DNA of 64,000 bases from Epiperipatus broadwayi (GCA_028023455.1 JAQFVV010006506.1:994501-1058500); one strand, 5' to 3'; shown: positions 33,926 to 46,261, numbered from the stretch's first letter. The notes: generated from the letters alone by a model not told the origin. Numbers and translations: made by a program.

Positions 33926-33933
33926 AAATTTTC
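33926..33933. other. Right 8-bp target duplication of the palindrome
   Basis: AAATTTTC, identical to 29123-29130. Confidence 0.85.
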
Positions 33934-34521
33934 TAATTTGTTCTCGAACATTCCCTGTTTCTTTTAAAACGAAATGACAAAAAAAAAGCAAACTTGACAA
34001 ATAATGATTATAACAAATTAATTCCTCAAAAAATAAAAACTCTTTTAATTTTATTTCAATAAATCTGACAGGTACTCATGTATAGCTGCGATCTGCTTTA
34101 GACACGGCTGTTTCTCGTTTATTCTTAAAACAAGATCGCTTTTTTTTAAAAAGTTTTGTACCTGTCATTTATTTCGTCGTTAATATATATTTAACTTTCC
34201 TAGGTTCAAACCCTATGTAACGCTATTCCGTTACAATATATATATATATATATATACCCTTCTATCTTCTTTAATTGTCACAAAGAATCTTAATTTAAAT
34301 CAAGTAAAATAATTTGAAAACATTTATATTTTTAATTTCTTTGCCAAGATACTGTGATTATGCATATACGGGAAGAGGGCGGATTTTTTTATATATTTGA
34401 TTTCTTTTCTATCTCTTTTTTTTATTATTAAATAAATGACATTTTTCACTAAGTCAGCATTAGACGCGATTTAAGAAATTTAACTTTGACTGATTCTTAT
34501 TTTATCATTCAAAATGAATCG

Positions 34522-35089
34522 TTACCCCTTTCCCACTTTTGATTCGGGATAAAACAAATAAATTTTATATAAATTAGTTTCATAGTGTAATATCATTTAT
34601 ACCCATATTTAACTAAATTGGCACAAAGAAATTAATCAATCAAATATTATATTTAAAAGAACATACCGCCATATCTCAAAATAAAACATAGAAAAGCTGC
34701 AATTTTAAATTCTCTAATAATCTTTTTGTTCTATGTAGAATTATACATTACACTTTTTTCTGTTGTTTGAACCATTAATAAGTAATGGTTAAAATTTAAA
34801 TTGACTTACCCCTTTCCCACTTTTGATTCGGGATAAAACAAATAAATTTTATATAAATTAGTTTCATAGTGTAATATCATTTATACCCATATTTAACTAA
34901 ATTGGCACAAAGAAATTAATCAATCAAATATTATATTTAAAAGAACATACCGGCATATCTCAAAATAAAACATAGAAAAGCTGCAATTTTAAATTCTCTA
35001 ATAATCTTTTTGTTCTATGTAGAATTATACATTACACTTTTTTCTGTTGTTTGAACCATTAATAAGTAATGGTTAAAATTTAAATTGAC
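34522..35089. repeat. 284-bp tandem duplication within the left G2 LTR
   Basis: The block starting TTACCCCTTTCCCACTT occurs at 34522 and again at 34806, with nearly identical text to TAAATTGACTT. The partner LTR has a single copy (from about 44570), so the duplication arose after G2 inserted. Confidence 0.85.
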
Positions 35090-35887
35090 TTGTTAAAACA
35101 ATAATAAAAATAAACTAAACACTCATATATGTATAACCATCCTATTGAAACACATTTTCTTAAGATAGTTTTTTTCAAATTTTATGAATCTAATGAAATT
35201 AAATGTTCGCATTTTTTTTTATAGAAGGTATTTTTAAGATATAAATAATTTTTTCTTTTTTAAAGATAGAAAGTTTATACTTGTGATCGATTAAGGTGTC
35301 ACTTTGCTTGATGCAGATTTTTTTACCGATTCATTCATTGACAGGGTCGGCCTTGGGCTTCACTGGACTCAGAATAGACTGGCTTCAGGTTGCTTCTCTA
35401 TTTTTCTTCGATGGATCATTGTGTCACTTTAATTGAGGCAGATATTTTTTTCAGGTTCATTCATTATTAGGATCGATCTTTGGCTCTGTCGAACTCAGGA
35501 TAGGCTGGCTTCAGGTTGCTTCTCTTTGTCTTTCATAGCAGCAGCATGGGATTTGTCTCTCCTTCTCTTCTGTAGATGCATTTTTCTGGAGACTTTCCAG
35601 AAAAAGGAAAAGTAGTTTGTACTACTCAAAAGTCATATCGTGGATCTTTTCTCTAACTGCTTGACTTTTAATTAATTAACTGCTTGACTTTGAATTAATT
35701 AACTGCTTCTAACTGCTTGACTTTGCATTAATTCTCCAACTGCTTAACTTTGAAGTTAATAATTTGAATCAATTACTCTCCCTGCTTGACTTTGAAGAAT
35801 TTGAATTGAATTCCCTGGTTCTTTTTCTTTGCTCTATATATAATATTTTTTTCTAAGCAAGGCTTTGTTTTCTATGTATATATATAA

Positions 35888-35890
<3 letters not shown>

Positions 35891-35968
<78 letters not shown>
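35891..35968. repeat. TA microsatellite expansion in the left G2 LTR
   Basis: About 78 bases of AT repeat occur where the partner LTR (about 45640-45650) has only a few units. Confidence 0.85.
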
Positions 35969-35971
<3 letters not shown>

Positions 35972-36578
35972 TAACACCTATAATATATTTTCCTTGGTTA
36001 GAAACGAAAACAGACCACATGATTGATTTTTTCTTTTTTTAATTACATCAGTTTAAAGATTTTTAGGATTTACATCAGTTGAAGATAAGAAAACAATTCA
36101 ACACTCCCATGCAACTAGCTGTGTTGATCTTTTACCAAAAATAGGTGACACAATCATGATAAGATTACACAAAGTTATAAAATCTTACTTGCCTTTTAAT
36201 CGCCTCAAAGATGAGAAAAAAATGAATTCACACTTACATGCAACTATATTTTTCAGAATATTTATGAAAAAAAAAGCAGAGTCATCAAAATGTTATTCGC
36301 AAGGAACAAACTGCCTTTAGGATAAAGATATACGACAATGGAAATATATTTTTCTTTCCAAAAATATATACATAAAAAATGCATTTCAATAGAACAATTT
36401 ACACATACATAAGTCCACTCATTCGTAAAGTCATACACCTGCATCTGCATATATCCCCTTTAGCAAACAAGCAAAAATAAAAAAATGAAAAATTAAATAT
36501 GAGTTTTAAAATATATATATGTATACTAATTTTACCAACTAACATGAAGCTGTGTGTTCATACACACTGAACACTTCA

Positions 36579-36884
36579 TATCCCTCAAGTTATGAAAAGA
36601 AAAAACAACAACAAAAAAAAATGATCAAACCTACTCTGGTAAAATCCCTTTTTTTTTCTTTTTTTTTTTACACCAGAGACCCTTGAAGTTTAAATTAAAG
36701 AGTAACCCAACTGCTTCATAATAAAATATAGTGATCTATTCTATGGTTAGTGATTAACTACATATATATTCCCCCCAAAAAAAAATTTACATAGCTATAT
36801 ACTTAAGAAATAATTTGAAAATTCATGGTCCCTATTCATTTAAAAATCAGTACCCATCATTACCTTCTGTTTTCTAAGATCATT
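36579..36884 (-). other. G2 3' untranslated region with putative polypurine tract
   Basis: On the minus strand AACTTGAGGGATA immediately precedes the LTR start TGAAGTGTTC, in the place of a polypurine tract, as in G1 where GGGGAGATA has that role. The rest is T/A-rich without an ORF. Confidence 0.6.
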
Positions 36885-37457
36885 TTAAATTTTTCCTGGA
36901 TCTGGAGGTACCTGGTGGTAGGGCTTTAAACTCCGGGCATTATATGTTCCTTTTATGCCTTTATGGTCCTGAAGTAGAAATGCATTTCTTCCACAAACTT
37001 TCGTTATCTTGAAAGGCCCACAATATAATGGCAATAACTTCTTATATTGATCCTGCCGTGGGTCACTAACACATGGTGTGCGCACCCACACCTGGTCACC
37101 TACTTGGAATTGGTACGACTGTATGGCCCCCTTTTTTCTTTTTTCTGCAGTTTTTTTTAGACTTTTCAAGGCCTCCTTCTGGTCTCCTTCTTTGTTTATT
37201 TTCTCCCCTTCTATTGGTAGTGGGGTTTTAATCATACATTGTTCATCATAACCAAAATGAAGGCGGATTGGGGTAAAGTTAGTGGCCTCATTAACCATAT
37301 GGTTGATACATTGTATAACTGTATTGGTATGATTTACCCAACCCCGATGCTTATCTCCCGCATAAGTCCGAAACAACCGGTTAAGCTCCCGCATTACCCT
37401 CTCACAGGGATTAGATTGCGGGTTTCTAATAGACGTCAAGACGTGTTCTACTTGCAT
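36885..37457 (-). pseudogene. G2 integrase C-terminal part
   Basis: The 190-residue frame begins in the integrase core (TSIRNPQSNPCERVMRELNR, with the catalytic Glu at about residue 19). It runs into the GPY/F module (VGDQVWVR, then LYCGPFKI, then NAFLLQDHKGIKGTYNARSL) and ends PPDPGKI. It closely resembles G1 23154-23420 and 22935-23117, so the two elements are relatives. The preceding core segment is in another frame (about 37470-37900), so a frameshift separates the catalytic Asp residues from the Glu. Confidence 0.85.
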
Positions 37458-37900
37458 GCTTTGGACCCATCTTTTCCATTCCTTGGAGGTAAATCAGACC
37501 CATGGTCAGAGAGAATGGTTCTGGGCTTTCCCACCTCCTGGAATTGCTTATCCTCCAACACTCTAATGGCACTCTTAGCATTTGCCTGACGTACTGGGAA
37601 TGCCTGCACATATTTTGAAAAGACGTCATATGTGACTAAGAGGAATCTGTACTTTCTAAATGCAGGTATAGGGCCATAATGATCAATAGCTAACAGCTCA
37701 TTTGGTCCTGAGGGTATAATGGGTTGACGATGTCCCGCATATGATCAGTTTGGAGGCTTGTTCTGGGCACACACACCACAGCTTTTTAGTGCAATAAAGA
37801 CACTTGAACGCATTCCCTCCCAGTAAAACTGTTGACACAGAGCCCGTTCAGTCTTTTTTGGCCCATAGTGCCAATGCAATTGGTGCATGTACTTAATGAG
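37458..37900 (-). pseudogene. G2 integrase zinc finger and core, decayed
   Basis: Read in the frame of the upstream RNase H ORF, this stretch shows the zinc-finger remnants FYWEGM and CGVC (37760-37830), LAIDHYGP with the first catalytic Asp (about 37670-37692) and LSDHG with the second (about 37500-37515). The frame is interrupted by TGA codons at 37901-37903 and 37745-37747. No continuous ORF remains. Confidence 0.75.
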
Positions 37901-38482
37901 TCACTCCCGCATCTTCAGAGGGATTAATATTTTCCATGAGTCATCACTGGGTTTTGTCTTATATTGCAGCAGTCCATTAGTAATTCGGTACTGCTGTATC
38001 CATTTGTCACTCGGCTGGTAATTCACCCTTTTGTTCAGAGCAGCTAAATCCTCCCTAATGCTACTATATTTGGGGTCTTTCTCCTGCCAATATTGCAAGT
38101 TTTTAAGATCTTGTTCCACTGATTTGTCTATTACTGGTGTGGTGGCAACCACTTTGGCACCATCTAATGTCAAGTTAGGTGGGGTTATTTTAACAGGATG
38201 GTGAATCAAGACGTCTGCCACTATGTTTTCTGAACCAGGGCAATAAATTACTCTATAATTGAATTTCTGTAGGAAGAGGCTCCATCGAATCAAGCGGTCC
38301 TTGGTCAAGTAACCCCTATTTAAGAACTCTAAGCACTTGTAATCTGTGATGATGATCACCTCGGAGCCCACCAGAAATTCATGAAACTTATGACAGGCCC
38401 ACACAATAGCTAAGGTTTCTTGTTCCGTGATGGTATAGTTATATTCTGCACCCCGAAGTGTTCTACTACAAAAATAAAGCAC
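37901..38482 (-). pseudogene. G2 RNase H and linker
   Basis: The 193-codon frame carries LYFCSRTL, the ETLAIVWACHKFHEFLVG helix, IIITDYKCLEFLNRG and a variant of the last RNase H block (IVADVLIHHPV, where G1 has VVADTLSRYP). The frame ends at a TGA in front of the integrase zinc finger. Upstream it continues in frame into 38507-38842, but a TAG at 38507-38509 separates them. Confidence 0.85.
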
Positions 38483-38506
38483 TCGGTGCCGCCCTTGCTC
38501 ATCAAT

Positions 38507-38842
38507 CTAGAACAGCACTACACCCAAGCCTTTCTTGCTGCTATCCGTTTGAAGATAAAATGGCCGTGTGAAATCTGGGTGGTGCAACATCACAACCTGC
38601 AGAAAGTTTTCTTTTATAAGGTTGAAGCTTCGTTCTTGGTCACCCGACCACTTCCATCGGTTTTCTTTCCTTAACAGGTCCACCAATGATTTGGTGTCCT
38701 TGGCAAATTCCCTGTAAAATTTACCATAAAAGTTGCAGAGCCCCAAGAAAGAACGCACTTGCTTCTGTGTTTCAGGCCTAGGGAACTCTTTAATGGCTGC
38801 AATTTTATCTGGGTGAGGTCTCACCCCTTGTCCATTGACCAC
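38507..38842 (-). pseudogene. G2 RT connection and start of RNase H
   Basis: A 111-codon frame with RPHPDKIAAIKEFPRP, FLGLCNFYGKF (RT thumb and connection) and FYLQTDSSKKGLGVVLF (first RNase H Asp). It is in the same frame as the RT ORF above it and the RNase H ORF below it, delimited by TGA and TAG codons. These are point mutations rather than frameshifts. Confidence 0.85.
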
Positions 38843-38845
38843 ATG

Positions 38846-40153
38846 TCATAAAAATACTATTTTGTTCATGGCAAAGCAACTCTTGCCCAGGTTTACAGTG
38901 ATATGTTTTTCCTTGCACTCCTGAAAAAATCTTTTTAAGTGTACCATATGCTCCTCAGGACTATCTGATGCAATTACTACATCATCCACATAGCACACTA
39001 AATTTTTCTTCACTTCTTCTGATAGGACATGGTCCAAACACCTGATAAGACCAGCCCCACTATTTATGAGCCCAAAAGGCATCCTCTTGAACACATAACT
39101 ATGTCCTGCATACCTAAAGGCAGTATACTGTCTGTCTCTCGGGTCTAACATGATCTGCCAGTAACTAGATGTTAAATCCAAGGTGGTAAACACCCTCTTA
39201 TTGGCCAACTGCATAAAAATCTCTGTCATGGGTGGTGGAATGTCCCTCTCGGGTATGGTGATCGCATTCAGTTTTCGTGCCTCTAGGCACAATCGAATAA
39301 TGCCATCCTTTTTCTTTACCACCACTAGTGGATTATTATAAGGTGCAGGACATTTCTCTATTACTCCCCACTCCACCATTTCGTTCAATTGTTTCTCCAC
39401 CTCTTCCCGGTACTGAAAGGGAATGGGATAAGTTTGGGTTTGAAAGTGAGTCTCTTCCTTAATCCGAATTCTGTGAACATATCCTTGGATGACCCCTGGC
39501 ATACCTGAGAATACCATAGCATTATCCTTGAGCAATTTACCTAGTTGTTCTCTTTCCCCATCAGTTGCCAGTGTTGACTCCCTCATCTTTTGTTGTAGGA
39601 TCTGCAGGTCCACTCCCCCTTGCAAGCATCCCACTCGAGGCACCTGATGTTCCCCAGCACCTTCGAGTCTAATATTATCACCCCCACAGATCAATACACT
39701 TAAGTTATAATTGATGATACATTGGTTCTGTTGTAGGAAATCTGACCCCAAAACCACATCTTGGACCAAACCTCCCCTAATTAAAAACACTTGGTCAATA
39801 TTCCTCTTTCCCACAGTCATCTCCAACAATATCTGAAAATTATCAATCCCTGCCTTTCTCCCATTGGTGAGGGTTATCGGAGCTGCCCTGATGGGGAATG
39901 TAGGGATTGCCTTTCCCTGATCCTTAAGCAGAGCACACCACTCCCTGGACACCAATGAGACATGACTTCCTGTATCCAAAAGAGCCCTTGTCACCAAGTC
40001 TCCAATTTTGATCATTATCATCAGACATGACTGAAACCTAGGATCGGATGAAGCTTCCTTCCCCTCCAAGACAATGGTTGATATTGGTGTAGTTGAATGC
40101 TTATTATGGTTCCTTTGTCCACTGGGCCTTCGCTGATTGGAACCTGCTCGCAA
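38846..40153 (-). pseudogene. G2 protease and RT
   Basis: A 435-residue frame. The protease has ALLDTGSHVS (57-66) and DVVLGSDFL (132-140). RT has LCLEAR (288-293), the first catalytic Asp in TTLDLT (323-328), MPFGL (358-362) and CYVDDVVIAS (387-396). The catalytic residues are intact, but the frame stops at a TGA in the thumb, and gag upstream is in another frame. The linker before protease is basic (NQRRPSGQRNHNKH) with no zinc knuckle. Strongly similar to G1 24909-26636 from protease onward. Confidence 0.9.
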
Positions 40154-40158
40154 AGCCC

Positions 40159-40716
40159 TTATTCATTTCCCTGGAACTGAGCATAATAATCCCTCTTTGG
40201 GCCTGTCTGTCCCTGTCCTTGACCATTAGGTGTCTTATGTGTAGGATGCCGATGCATCATAGCCAGCTGCATTCTTGGGGCCTCCACTTTCCTCATCTTC
40301 TCTGATGGCTCTTTTGCCAGGTTGCCAAAATCTATGGTTGTTAGTAGTTCTGCTACCTCTTCCACATTGTCATTCTTCCGGCTTAACAGGATCTGTTGCA
40401 CCTGTGGTGGCATGTTATGATGGATAGCATGAATGATCTGCCCCTCAGTCATAGGAAAAGCCGTCAAGGACCTCAGGCAAGCCACCTGACGAAGAAAAAA
40501 CTGGGTATGGGTCTCTGCCTTTGTCATCCCATATTTCTCTTGGAAAACCCGCTGCTGGATTCCCTCCTGTTGCTCCTCACTCCAGAACCTTTTCAATGCT
40601 GCAATATGGTAGTCTTGAAAGGTTCCAGGTTTTGATAGAAGGCTCTTCCACCAGTCACGGGCTGACCCATGTAAATGGTTACTGGCGATAGCTATTTTCT
40701 CCTGATCTCCACACAT
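40159..40716 (-). pseudogene. G2 gag C-terminal half (capsid-like)
   Basis: A 185-codon frame with HLHGSARDWWKSLLSKPGTF, ALKRFWSEEQQEG and HTQFFLRQVACLRSL, matching G1 gag residues about 46-115. It ends with a Gln/Gly-rich stretch. A frame change near 40710-40730 at an A8 run (plus-strand GTGGAAAAAAAAATTTCC) splits it from the N-terminal half. Confidence 0.85.
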
Positions 40717-41641
40717 GTGGAAAAAAAAATTTCCTCAAACTATCCAAATGCATCAGTGGACTTTCACCTATTTCCCCTTTGAAGGTCCTGATCTGGATAA
40801 ATTTGGCTAAATATTGGGTGCTTCCTTCCTCCATGGTCACCAAGTCATTTGTTTGTAATGTTTTGGCTTGAGCTCCAGACCCCCTATTCTTATGGTGATC
40901 AAGCACGACAGAACCCTGATTTGATTCATCCCGGAAGACCTGGCCTAAATATCCTATGTATTTCTTGTCTAGTAGAGACACCTCTTTGCTTTTACTCCCC
41001 ATATTGGGGATCAATTCTGCCTTGACCTTTTCTGCCAATGCCTTTTGGATCATCTCACTTGGTCCAGTGGCTTCCTCTTCCCCTTCCCTTAATTTCATCA
41101 CCTCTTTCCTTAATTCCAAAACATTTTCAAGGATTTCCCCTTGGTGTTGTTGCAAAGTCCTTATTTCTTCCTGCTGATGACCTTGTACAGTTTGTGTTTC
41201 CTTCCGGATGGTCTCCAGGTCCTCCTGTAGGGTATTTCCCAGATCATCTACTTTTTTATTTATTTTTTCAGCCCCCTTTTTGCATTCCTCTCTAATCTTC
41301 TCCCTCTGTGTTTGACCTTTTTCCCACCAGTCATCTATCTTCTTTCGAGTTTCAGCTACATCCTTACAGTATTCACCTACTACCTCTGCCAGCCTAAAAA
41401 ACCCACTCTTCATCTCTTCTGCTCTTTTACTGTTTTCCTCTTTACTCTGTATATTCATGGTTAACATCAACTGGTATAGGTCTTGAATCCCCAGATACTC
41501 CTCTTGGTTTTGGTTCTTTGGGACAAGGGGTGACTCTTTAATCTCCTCAGCCATCACCAGTTCCTCCACAAGGCTCTCATCGATGCTACTGCTCCCATCT
41601 GTCTCCGCTTCATACATTTCTTGTACCTTGTCACTATCCAT
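40679..41641 (-). pseudogene. G2 gag N-terminal half with coiled coil
   Basis: The 320-codon frame begins MDSDKVQEMYEAE, the most upstream Met after the leader. It is acidic at the start. From about residue 75 to 200 it is a heptad-rich, highly charged coiled coil (for example EECKKGAEKINKKVDDLGNT). The end, IQIRTFKGEIGESPLMHLDS, aligns with the beginning of G1 gag. Long coiled coils in gag would support particle assembly; that is inference. After HLDSLRKFF the frame runs into unrelated sequence because of the A-run shift. Confidence 0.85.
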
Positions 41642-42465
41642 TATTTTCCTTGTACTCTAATAATCTATTTAACAATTTTCTCTTTATATTACTACTTTAA
41701 ATTTTCATAAAAGTTTATACCTTCCCCCTCTCTGATCTCCTATGCATCTCCATCTTTTTCCCCATCATTCCCACATGCTGCCTGCTCCTTTCCTTATATT
41801 TAGCCTAAGTCCATGCCTGCCTATCTACTATTCAACTGACACAATATCACATGTACCATAAAAACAAATCAAAACAAATTTGTATATAGATATATATAAA
41901 AAGTATTAAAAAAAAATTTCTCTTACCCTCTTAAAACCAGTCACTGCCCCCTTTGTTTACAGGTTGCTTGTTCTGCTGTGCCCAGAAAACTGCTAAGATC
42001 TAAAAATGACAACTTTCACACAATCATCACGCTCTATTACTCCAATGTCACCCCCTTTTGTTTATATCCACATCAGTCTATGTCTCTCATCATCATCAAT
42101 CCACACACCACAGTAATATCCACAATGATTATTGGAATCCTGGCTGATGACAAAATTTATTTAGAGTAAACCAAAGAAAAAAAATTCTTTTTCAAAGATT
42201 ATCTCTGGGCACCATGTCACCAACCACAATCCAATACAACATCAAAACCCATGTAAAAGGCTTGAGAAACAATCTCTATATTTTATGGAAGTGAGTGAAT
42301 AAATACAATTGCTTCATATTGGCATTAAACTTAAAAATTATCTCTACATATTTTACATAAAAAATTTTAAATCAAAATCATGGCTCAGGTGCTCAGGGTG
42401 TGTGAGTTTATATAATCGTAGTCTCACGTAAGGAAGCCAAGCCCGGAAAAAAAAATATACCACCC
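41642..42465 (-). other. G2 5' leader
   Basis: Lies between gag and the 5' LTR. No convincing primer site: the minus strand after the LTR reads GGGTGGTATATTTTTTT, where a TGG occurs four bases in, but the following sequence does not resemble a tRNA 3' end I know. The plus-strand ORF at 41978-42169 is not supportable. Confidence 0.5.
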
Positions 42466-45400
42466 TGTAATGTTCAGAATCGTATGATTAGCCAACAAGA
42501 TTCAGAGACCTAGCAAAAGTACTTCAAACCCAGAATGTTCGGGATATGGTAGTCACGGAACAGTATTAAGCTGTAACATATTTGCCAGTGCTCCAAAATC
42601 TCCACTATCCAACCAATGCTCCTGATGCTACTAATGGTTATCGTTTTTCTTCGGTCCTGGTGGTCAGGGTAGAAACAAGGACTCTAAATTCAAACCTAGC
42701 CTATTATGCACTAGACTTTATTAATTTAATCTCAGATATTCACTAAATACTATGATATAGCTTAAACTATTATTATTAATATTTCATAGGTTTTGGATAC
42801 ATACATATGATTTAATCAAGTGTGGATATAGATGAGTGGATATGATGGACCAGGGAATGACATGACAACGGTATAGATGTATACAATTTATTAATACAAT
42901 TAGAAAATATAATTAATAACAATCATGTTTGGATCTAATCATGATCCATGTATGGGATTACATTTTTTTTTAAACCAAAAAAATTAAAATTACAATGTTG
43001 ATGATCAATAGTGATAATAGTACATAATTTCAATATCACCAGAATAAATATATGATTTTACAAAGAGGTCACTTGTCAATAATGACAATTAAGGTTGTGA
43101 AATATATAAAATAATAATTACAATAATGAACCTCAATATTAGATGTGTGTGTGTACATTACAATGAAATCATACTGGATTCCATGACAATAACAATTGTG
43201 ATTCGATACAAAAAAAAAAAAATTAACTAAAAAATGATAGTTACACGCACAGTAAATAATCAGTATTATACTGTGTGCCAGCATAAAACGAAATTTTATA
43301 TTGAGAGTCATAATATTTTATCAAGAAATATGCCACTATAAAATTAATATGCCAATTTTGGAGAGCAAACACAATACCTGGTTATATTAAGTTAGAGGCC
43401 AAATGAATATATATATAAAACATTTATGTGTGTGTTTACATACATAGGGGAAGTAGAGTATATATGTATTTGTCATTACAATATTTTATTGTTAGTCTTC
43501 TCAGCAGGAGTTATGGACAAAAGCATAATGTTATTACCCTTTATTATTAATAATTATATGAAAAATATGGCTTATCTATTTCCCACAGAATTAACAACAG
43601 GTATGATTAAGAAATCTAATTACAGCGTTCAGTAGCGTCGGGGTTTGAATCCTGTGCTGCCTATATTATTAGCATTGGCAAACGTGGGCCAATCTTCTTT
43701 GTCGAGCAGTAATGTATATTCCTATAGTAACATATCCGCATTCAGCTTGGCTTGTGTAGGAAATAATAGAGCGTGGGTTTTGAATCACTATCTTTATAGA
43801 GTATACCTATTCATCGGCTCAAAGAAAGGCATGTCTATCTCGTATCGCCAAGATCAGTAAAATATCCGCGTGGCAGACCGCATAGCAATACTCGACATAT
43901 TTTTATTATTAAAAGCCATATAGGCACGAATCAATGTATTAAGCTACTGATATATTTGCCCATTAAAAGAATTAATTTATATCTGCATAGATGTTTTTCC
44001 TAAACCTGTCTTTAATAAGTAATAATGGAGAAATCCGACAACCATATCTTATAGGCTATAAAATGCCCAAGTATTTCAAATCTGAATCTAAACTATAAAA
44101 TGCTAAGGAGGCAAAAAAAATACTACTGCTGAGATATTTCTTTCCCCAAATGCATGCCTCACTAAATATACATATAGAGTGAGATGAACTCATATCTTTG
44201 CAATAAGTAATATTGCTTATTTTAAATTTTAAAAGAAGAACTAGCATTATTATCATTATTATTTTTACATTTAGATAAATGCATACACACTTATATATAT
44301 ATACCCTTCTACCTTCTTTAATTGTCACAAAGAATCTTAATTTAAATCAAATAAAATAATTTGAACACATTTATATTTTTAATTTCTTTACCAAGATACT
44401 GTGATTATGCATATACGGGAAGAGGGCGGATTTTTTTATATATTTGATTTCTTTTCTATCTCTTTTTTTTATTATTAAATAAATGACATTTTTCACTAAG
44501 TCAGCATTAGACGCGATTTAAGAAATTTAACTTTGACTGATTCTTATTTTATCATTCAAAATGAATCGTTACCCCTTTCCCACTTTAGATTCGGGATAAA
44601 ACAAATAAATTTTATATAAATTAGTTTCATAGTGTAATATCATTTATACCCATATTTAACTAAATTGGCACAAAGAAATTAATCAATCAAATATTATATT
44701 TAAAAGAACATACCGGCATATCTCAAAATAAAACATAGAAAAGCTGCAATTTTAAACTCTCTAATAATCTTTTTGTTCTACTTAGAATTATACATTACAC
44801 TTTTTTCTGTTGTTTGAACCATTAATAAGTAATGGTTAAAATTTAAATTGACTTGTTAAAACAATAATAAAAATAAACTAAACATTCATATATGTATAAC
44901 CGTCCTATTGAAAAACATTTTCTTAAGATAGTTTTTTTCAAATTTTATGAATCTAATGAAATTAAATGTTCGCATTTTTTTTTTATAGAAGGTATTTTTA
45001 AGATATAAATAATTTTTTCTTTTTTAAAGATAGAAAGTTTATACTTGCGATCGATTAAGGTGTCACTTTGCTTGATGCAGATTTTTTTACCGATTCATTC
45101 ATTGACAGGGTCGGCCTTGGGCTTCACTGGACTCAGAATAGACTGGCTTCAGGTTGCTTCTCTATTTTTCTTCGATGGATCATTGTGTCACTTTGATTGA
45201 GGCAGATATTTTTTCAGGTTCATTCATTATTAGGATCGATCTTTGGCTCTGTCGAACTCAGGATCGGCTGGCTTCAGGTTGCTTCTCTTTTTCTTTCATA
45301 GCAGCAGCATGGGATTTGTCTCTCCTTCTCTTCTGTAGATGCATTTTTCTGGAGACTTTCCAGAAAAAGGAAAAGTAGTTTGTACTACTCAAAAGTCATA

Positions 45401-46261
45401 TCGTGGATCTTTTCTCTAACTGCTTGACTTTTAATTAATTAACTGCTTGCCTTTGAATTAATTAACTGCTTCTAACTGCTTGACTTTGCATTAATTCTCC
45501 AACTGCTTAACTTTGAAGTTAATAATTTGAATCAATTACTCTCCCTGCTTGACTTTGAAGAATTTGAATTGAATTCCCTGGTTCTTTTTCTTTGCTCTAT
45601 ATATAATATTTTTTTCTAAGCAAGGCTTTGTTTTCTATGTATATATATTTTTAACACCTATAATATATTTTCCTTGGTTAGAAACGAAAATAGACCGCAT
45701 GATTGATTTTTTCTTTTTTTAATTACATCAGTTTAAAGATTTTTAGGATTTACATCAGTTGAAGATAAGAAAACAATTCAACACTCCCATGCAACTAGCT
45801 GTGTTGATCTTTTACCAAAAATAGGTGACACAATCATGATAAGATTACACAAAGTTATAAAATCTTACTTGCCTTTTAATCGCCTCAAAGATGAAAAAAA
45901 AATGAATTCACACTTACATGCAACTATATTTTTCAGAATATTTATGAAAAAAAAAGCAGAGTCATCAAAATGTTATTCGCAAGGAACAAACTGCCTTTAG
46001 GATAAAGATATACGACAATGGAAATATATTTTTCTTTCCAAAAATATATACATAAAAAAATGCACTTCAATAGAACAATTTACACATACATAAGTCCACT
46101 CATTCGTAAAGTCATACACCTGCATCTGCATATATCCCCTTTAGCAAACAAGCAAAAATAAAAAAATGAAAAATTAAATATGAGTTTTAAAATATATATA
46201 TGTATACTAATTTTACCAACTAACATGAAGCTCTGTGTGTTCATACACACTGAACACTTCA
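42466..46261 (-). repeat. G2 5' LTR (intact, 3796 bp)
   Basis: Runs from TGTAATGTTCAG to GAACACTTCA. It is near identical to the two halves of the interrupted LTR (19075-20925 and 34236-36578) and preserves the uninterrupted TA site into which G1 inserted (about 44293-44304). The ORFs at 43069-43311, 43426-43635 and 43645-43860 repeat those of the other LTR and carry no domain. A B-box-like GGGTTTGAATCC occurs at about 43640. Confidence 0.9.

Larger units (their letters stand above)
20926..34235 (-). mobile_element. Inner Ty3/Gypsy LTR retrotransposon (element G1)
   Basis: Direct LTRs (20926-22868 and 27488-34235) each run from TGTAACCC to GTTACA on the plus strand. They flank a 4.6 kb internal region coding gag-protease-RT-RNase H-integrase on the minus strand, with a tRNA-Lys-like primer site and a purine tract at the expected ends. 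The element sits in the TA run of the G2 LTR: TATAT precedes it and ATATA follows it. It is younger than G2 by position. Its pol is interrupted by two frame changes at homopolymers and one TGA, far less damage than G2. Confidence 0.92.
27488..34235 (-). repeat. G1 5' LTR, split by the 4.8 kb palindrome
   Basis: Subtracting 29131-33925 and one 8-bp duplication leaves about 1.945 kb, matching the 1943-bp partner nearly base for base. Being the promoter-side LTR of a minus-strand element, its interruption would separate any promoter in the distal part from gag. Confidence 0.9.
19075..36578 (-). repeat. Left (3') LTR of G2, interrupted by element G1
   Basis: Segments 19075-20925 and 34236-36578 together align with the intact LTR at 42466-46261. 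The join is proved by the intact copy, where the text before and after the G1 insertion is continuous around a short TA run (about 44293-44304). Without G1 it is about 4.19 kb, some 0.4 kb longer than its partner. The excess is a 284-bp tandem duplication (34522-35089) and a TA expansion (35891-35968). Small ORFs of 69-80 codons occur in both LTR copies but show no domain, and I do not call them genes. Confidence 0.88.
19075..46261 (-). mobile_element. Outer Ty3/Gypsy LTR retrotransposon (element G2) with nested insertions
   Basis: It is bounded by two near-identical long direct repeats ending TG...CA (19075-36578, interrupted, and 42466-46261). The internal region (36579-42465) encodes gag, protease, RT, RNase H and integrase in order on the minus strand. 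The element lies in a TA microsatellite, so a 4-5 bp target duplication cannot be told from the repeat. Its left LTR is split by element G1 (20926-34235). Coding frames carry at least four nonsense codons and several frameshifts, so it is inactive. Confidence 0.9.
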
